From Acidobacteriales bacterium 59-55 (GTDB lineage: Bacteria; Acidobacteriota; Terriglobia; Terriglobales; Acidobacteriaceae): DNA of 64,000 nt. Under the pieces are notes generated by a model. It was not told the origin of the DNA. It saw nothing but the letters and a program-made list of their open reading frames with translations, and ran no database searches. The stretch spans positions 310,001-374,000 of the forward strand of contig MKSV01000007.1 of assembly GCA_001897435.1 (NCBI GenBank). Reading direction: 5' to 3'. Each line of letters starts with the position of its first letter. Position 1 is the stretch's first letter. A program made the position numbers and the translations under genes. Positions 60,513-64,000 of the stretch are shown here, piece after piece.

Positions 60513-61814
60513 ATGTTTCAAGACAGTCTGCCTTTTGATTCCGAAAGTTGGAATGCTCAGAGCGCTTCGGTAGCGACTGCTTCAGACAATGAGCTCGCTG
60601 TCGCGCTCGTCGAGCTTGCTGATACGATCGTCGAAGAAATTGACGGCTCCGAGTCAGATCCCGAGCTGCCTGCCAGTGAATTGCGCGGGGAGCTTACCGC
60701 CAAGGTCTTGAATACCCTTCGTGCTGATGCAGCAAGAAGTGACGGCATAATCAGTCGAGAAGATTTGGAACGCCAGTGCTTTCGGCGTAGTTTGACAGTT
60801 ATTGAGTGTCTATACGTCGAGTCCGAACTTCTGGCCGCCGGGGTTCTGGTGGGTGAACCGAGCATCGATGACGCCACACCAATCGACTCAGAACTACCTT
60901 CGGCGGCCCGTCGATCTCAGAACTCAGGACGGTTTCTCGATGAGGTTCAAGAGCGCGAACTCGGAAGAAAGATTCAGCTCTTCCTCCGTGCAAAAATGTC
61001 CAACGAGGTTGCGCCCCAAGAGCAGTTGAATCGAATTGCATCGGAAGCAATCGATGCGAAGGCCGCCTTTGTCGAAACAAACATTAGATGGCTTCGGCAA
61101 ACCTCGTCCCGTTTTGCGCGGACTAAACACCTGACCGAAGAAGACTTATTTCAGGAGGGTGTTTTCGGACTCATCCGAGCTACTGAGCTTTGGGACCCCG
61201 AACGAGGTTTTCGGTTCAAAACTTACGCTGGATGGTGGGTCAGTCAAAAGATGCATCGTGCCATCGCTGATAGTGATAGAACAGTTCGTCTACCGGTGCA
61301 TGTGGTCGAAAAGATAAAGCGCATTCGCAAAGTGTCCCGCATCCTTGCTATGCGGAATGGAGAAGAGCCAGGTATCAATCTATTGGCCTCTACTCTTGGC
61401 ATGACCAATGAAAGTCTCGCCGAGCTGATGTGGACTGTCAATGCGACAGACTGTTTGGACGGAGACGCGCCCCTGTCGGATGCTGCAGACAGTGACGGCA
61501 ACACCACGCTATTCAATCTAGTCCGGGATGAGCAGACTTCATCGCCTTTCGATCTTACCTACAAGAGAGAATTGAAGAGAATCATCAAACAAAGACTGAG
61601 CAAACGAGAAGCGCGAGTGATCATATTGCGGTTTGGATTTGGACCGAACGGCGAGCATACCCTCGAAGAAGTGGGAGAGAAGTACAAACTGACCAGAGAG
61701 CGAATCCGACAGATTGAGAAAAAGGCTTTGGAGAAGTTGAAGCCGATACTCGTGAAAGTTGTTTACGAAAAGGCAATAGATCATGGCGGCGTATTTCGGA
61801 CTTGGGGCGGATGA
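60513..61814 (+). CDS. Sigma-70-family RNA polymerase sigma factor
   Basis: A 433-residue sigma factor. The N-terminal 130 residues are unusual, with a winged-helix-like block (AARSDGIISREDLERQCFRR, SLTVIECLYVESELLAAGVL). Region 1.2 follows (GRFLDEVQERELGRKIQLFL), then region 2 near residue 210 (LTEEDLFQEGVFGLIRATEL, RGFRFKTYAGWWVSQKMHRA with the -10 recognition residues), region 3, and region 4 near 362-410 (LSKREARVIILRFGFGPNGE, LTRERIRQIEKKALEKL). It should direct RNA polymerase to promoters. Its ATG directly follows the methyltransferase stop, and its 3' end overlaps the nuclease-helicase start by 32 bases. A primary-type sigma factor inside a DNA-modification operon is rare. Confidence 0.9.
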   Translation: MFQDSLPFDSESWNAQSASVATASDNELAVALVELADTIVEEIDGSESDPELPASELRGELTAKVLNTLRADAARSDGIISREDLERQCFRRSLTVIECLYVESELLAAGVLVGEPSIDDATPIDSELPSAARRSQNSGRFLDEVQERELGRKIQLFLRAKMSNEVAPQEQLNRIASEAIDAKAAFVETNIRWLRQTSSRFARTKHLTEEDLFQEGVFGLIRATELWDPERGFRFKTYAGWWVSQKMHRAIADSDRTVRLPVHVVEKIKRIRKVSRILAMRNGEEPGINLLASTLGMTNESLAELMWTVNATDCLDGDAPLSDAADSDGNTTLFNLVRDEQTSSPFDLTYKRELKRIIKQRLSKREARVIILRFGFGPNGEHTLEEVGEKYKLTRERIRQIEKKALEKLKPILVKVVYEKAIDHGGVFRTWGG

Positions 61815-63384
61815 GCCCGATGAGCATTCTGAAAAAGTTGTGGCCAAATATCTCAAGGGGCTACCTGCCCCATGGATTGCCATTCATCACGTCAGTTGGC
61901 AAGGTCTGAGAGATGGCCGACAGGGAGATGGAGAAGCGGACTTTGTTCTCATCCACCCCCAACATGGGATTCTGGTCCTTGAAGTTAAGGGTGGTGGAGT
62001 GCATTTGGAATCGGGACGTTGGTGTTCCACGGATCGATTCGGCCATGTACACGCGATCAAGAACCCATACGAGCAAGCAATCGCGTCCAAGTACGCCCTC
62101 ATAGAATGGCTTTCGGCGTTCAAGTTTGCGTCTAAACTCCGGGTTGGACATGCTGTGGTCTTTCCGCACCACCAACAATTGCCCAATCTAGGCCCCGCCG
62201 CAACACCGGCTATCTCTCTCACGCTGCCTGAACTAGAGAAGGTAGAGGATTCGATACTAAGATGCATACGACATTGGCGGCTGACCGCAACCTTGTCATC
62301 CAGTGAACTCCGACTTCTCGTCGACGCTCTTGCGCCAACGGTGGAAATTCATCGAAAGCTTTCCACGGATTCCGCAGAAGCGGATGGTCGAATTCTGACG
62401 CTGACTGCCGAACAGGTTGCAGTGTTTGCAGGTCTTCGGGCTTCCCGCGGAGGACTCGTAGTCGGCGGGGCCGGAACAGGCAAAACTGTCCTCGCGATTG
62501 CTCGCGCACAGCAACTTGCGCGGGACGGTTTTAAGACTTTGCTCGTATGCTTCAACGAACTATTGGGCGAACAGCTTTCTCGATCCTTGGCAGGAAGTGC
62601 CGGATTGACCGCGATGACCTATCACAGTCTGTGCATGAGAGAAGCTTCTAGGTCCGGGTTGCGGATTCCCACTACTTTGACTGAAAGCTGGTGGGCAGAA
62701 GAGGCGCCTAACGCTCTGGTTCAGGCCTGCATTGAAATCCCGAATGTCTACGATGCAATCGTCGTAGATGAGGGGCAAGACTTCTCGCCTCTGTGGCTAG
62801 ATTCTTTGCGGATGATCTTACGCGAGGACGGACAAGCGCCTTTCTTCGTTTTTGCAGATCCTCGGCAGGATATTTGGAAGCGGCATTGGCTCCAAGAGGA
62901 AGCTTTTAGCTTCGCATGGGAATTGACATTAAATTTGCGGAACACGGAGCCCATAGCAAGGAAGGTCGCAAGCACTTTGGGAGCCGAGTGCTTTCCGACC
63001 GGCACAGCCGGTCCCAAGCCGCGTTGGAAAAATCCAGTTCAAGAGAAGCTCAACGAGGGCGATGTTCTAGATACTTTGCAAGAACTCATCGATGAGGGAT
63101 TCAGCTCGGGCAGCCTAATAGTATTGACGACCTCCGCAAAAACCTGCAAGGCTTTGCGAGAACGAACGATGGGTTCCTTCTCGCTCGGCAAATGGGGAGG
63201 GAAAGGCCTGGCGGTAGAGACGATTCAAAGATTTAAAGGTCTCGAATCCCAAGCGGTAGTCTTGGTTCTTGAGGACCACAATACCCAAGAACTACAACTC
63301 CTTGCTTACGTGGGGATGAGTCGGGCTCGAACCGTTCTCACAGTAATAGGGAACGACCAACAGCGGCTAGCTCTCCGCTGGTAA
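61783..63384 (+). CDS. NERD-domain nuclease fused to UvrD-type helicase
   Basis: A 533-residue protein. Residues about 15-110 form a NERD nuclease-related domain (GEADFVLIHPQHGILVLEVK, with the D...E-x-K residues of the restriction-like fold). Then come Walker A VVGGAGTGKTVLAIARAQQL near residue 228, Walker B VVDEGQDFSPLW near 327, motif V-like ETIQRFKGLESQAVVLVLED and motif VI AYVGMSRARTVLTVIG. This is a compact superfamily-1 helicase. AAAAGG precedes the ATG by nine bases, inside the sigma gene. It should act on DNA, probably degrading unmodified foreign DNA together with the other proteins of the operon; that is inference. Only nine bases separate its stop from the convergent DUF1998 gene. 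Confidence 0.88.
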   Translation: MAAYFGLGADEPDEHSEKVVAKYLKGLPAPWIAIHHVSWQGLRDGRQGDGEADFVLIHPQHGILVLEVKGGGVHLESGRWCSTDRFGHVHAIKNPYEQAIASKYALIEWLSAFKFASKLRVGHAVVFPHHQQLPNLGPAATPAISLTLPELEKVEDSILRCIRHWRLTATLSSSELRLLVDALAPTVEIHRKLSTDSAEADGRILTLTAEQVAVFAGLRASRGGLVVGGAGTGKTVLAIARAQQLARDGFKTLLVCFNELLGEQLSRSLAGSAGLTAMTYHSLCMREASRSGLRIPTTLTESWWAEEAPNALVQACIEIPNVYDAIVVDEGQDFSPLWLDSLRMILREDGQAPFFVFADPRQDIWKRHWLQEEAFSFAWELTLNLRNTEPIARKVASTLGAECFPTGTAGPKPRWKNPVQEKLNEGDVLDTLQELIDEGFSSGSLIVLTTSAKTCKALRERTMGSFSLGKWGGKGLAVETIQRFKGLESQAVVLVLEDHNTQELQLLAYVGMSRARTVLTVIGNDQQRLALRW

Positions 63385-63393
63385 TAGATTCAC

Positions 63394-64000
63394 TCAAGCG
63401 AAATCGAAGTAACCAAATCCACCAGCCAGGACAGTTCGCGACAAGGCAGTGTTAAAGAGACGGCACGACGGCTCTCCGAGGTGGAGACATACTGCACAAG
63501 CAGAACCGTTGTCCGCGCATCCGGGATCCAAAGCGCAACGTTGCTCATCCAAAACTAGGCCTTCGAGAAGTAGGTGCAATTCGGTCTCGAAAAGCGCCTG
63601 AAGGCCTCCGAGTACGAAATCACCTTTCGCCGGCGCGTAAACAAAAAAACCAAATGCGAAAGGAAGAACCAATTCGCACAGGCTGCTCCGTTCAATACCT
63701 GCATACAGAGCGGCTCGACGAATGAGCGCATGCGCGTAGGAATGAACGAGGCGCAGGACGGAATCGGAAAGAGGCACACCATCAACCTCAGCGTGCGCCG
63801 ACTGCAAAATTGCAACGGAGGCGGTTGTGTCATCTGTTACATTAGGCAGTTCAAATCCTCTGCTGCGCAGCCATGCATGGATACGCAGGGGGGCCAATCT
63901 GACGAACAGAGCCTCCGTTTGTGCCAGGTCACCATACAAGATGTAATCGCCGTTTGTTTCCCGGTAGGTCCTAAGCCTAGCAGCCCCCGGCGCTACGGTG
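63394..64000 (-). CDS. DUF1998-domain protein (DrmB/DruE-like), C-terminal part
   Basis: The frame is open to the right edge (before the TTG at 63939 it reads TVAPGAARLRTYRETNGDYI), so this is the C-terminal part (about 202 residues) of a longer gene on the minus strand. DUF1998 features: RLVHSYAHALIRRAALYAGI, SSLCELVLPFAFGFFVYAPA, GDFVLGGLQALFETELHLLL and a cysteine-rich end (RCALDPGCADNGSACAVCLH, then PSCRLFNTALSRTVLAGG) with the spacing of DrmB and DruE proteins. Those are helicase-associated proteins of the DISARM and Druantia anti-phage systems. Which of the two, or whether it is another class, needs the missing N-terminus. It faces the methyltransferase operon. Confidence 0.75.
   Translation of the reverse strand, partial: TVAPGAARLRTYRETNGDYILYGDLAQTEALFVRLAPLRIHAWLRSRGFELPNVTDDTTASVAILQSAHAEVDGVPLSDSVLRLVHSYAHALIRRAALYAGIERSSLCELVLPFAFGFFVYAPAKGDFVLGGLQALFETELHLLLEGLVLDEQRCALDPGCADNGSACAVCLHLGEPSCRLFNTALSRTVLAGGFGYFDFA

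Noticed and set aside
1..64000. CRISPR arrays, rRNA genes or intact insertion sequences
   Set aside because: No regularly spaced direct repeats, no rRNA sequence and no transposase were recognised on reading both strands.

Overview
The window reads as a chromosome segment of an Acidobacteriota soil bacterium (Terriglobia/Acidobacteriaceae type). It carries three large Oar-like TonB-dependent receptors, two of them complete with an N-terminal carboxypeptidase-regulatory-like domain, plus a TPR/multiheme cytochrome and a GH92 mannosidase. It breaks at about 38.53 kb, where a 45-nt fragment of a tRNA-fMet gene marks the edge of an integrated conjugative element that runs past the right end. All identifications are from reading the sequence; no database search was run.

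Region 1 (1-29.6 kb), carbohydrate uptake and catabolism. A truncated TonB receptor is followed by a TPR protein, a Tat-exported phosphatase-fold protein and an unknown protein. A second receptor is followed by a GH92 alpha-mannosidase. Then come a minus-strand transketolase-cupin-cytochrome/TPR operon, an NAD-dependent epimerase, a minus-strand SMP-30 lactonase plus methylmalonate-semialdehyde dehydrogenase pair, a minus-strand isomerase-IclR pair, two SDR dehydrogenases, a decayed PQQ-dehydrogenase fragment and a third TonB receptor. Copies of one 17-bp palindrome-like motif (best copy at 20867-20883, two 8-bp arms around one central base) lie in front of almost every transcription unit. The simplest reading is one regulon controlled by the IclR protein.

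Region 2 (29.6-38.5 kb), potassium uptake. kdpC, kdpB, kdpA, kdpF and a 33-aa membrane peptide lie downstream of a degenerate receiver-like protein, a KdpD N-terminal (sensor) protein, KdpE and a separate membrane histidine kinase. KdpD is thus split into two genes. Next to them are remnants of a porin gene and of a tyrosine integrase.

Region 3 (38.53-64 kb), conjugative element. It starts with the tRNA-fMet 3' fragment and a three-gene cassette (DUF2384-like antitoxin, small unknown protein, ImmA/IrrE-like protein without its zinc motif). A complete VirB/Trb-type type IV secretion operon follows (B2, B3, B4, B9, B10, two small genes, B5, a small gene, B6, a small gene, B8, B11). Then come ssb, a RepB-like primase, two small DNA-binding-type proteins with a candidate transfer-origin region, a VirD4/TraD coupling protein and a MobF relaxase-helicase. 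The right end is a likely defence cargo: a tightly packed operon of cytosine-5 DNA methyltransferase, sigma-70-family factor and NERD-nuclease/UvrD-type helicase, converging on the C-terminal part of a DUF1998 (DrmB/DruE-like) gene that leaves the window. The sigma factor inside this defence-like operon is the most unusual observation.
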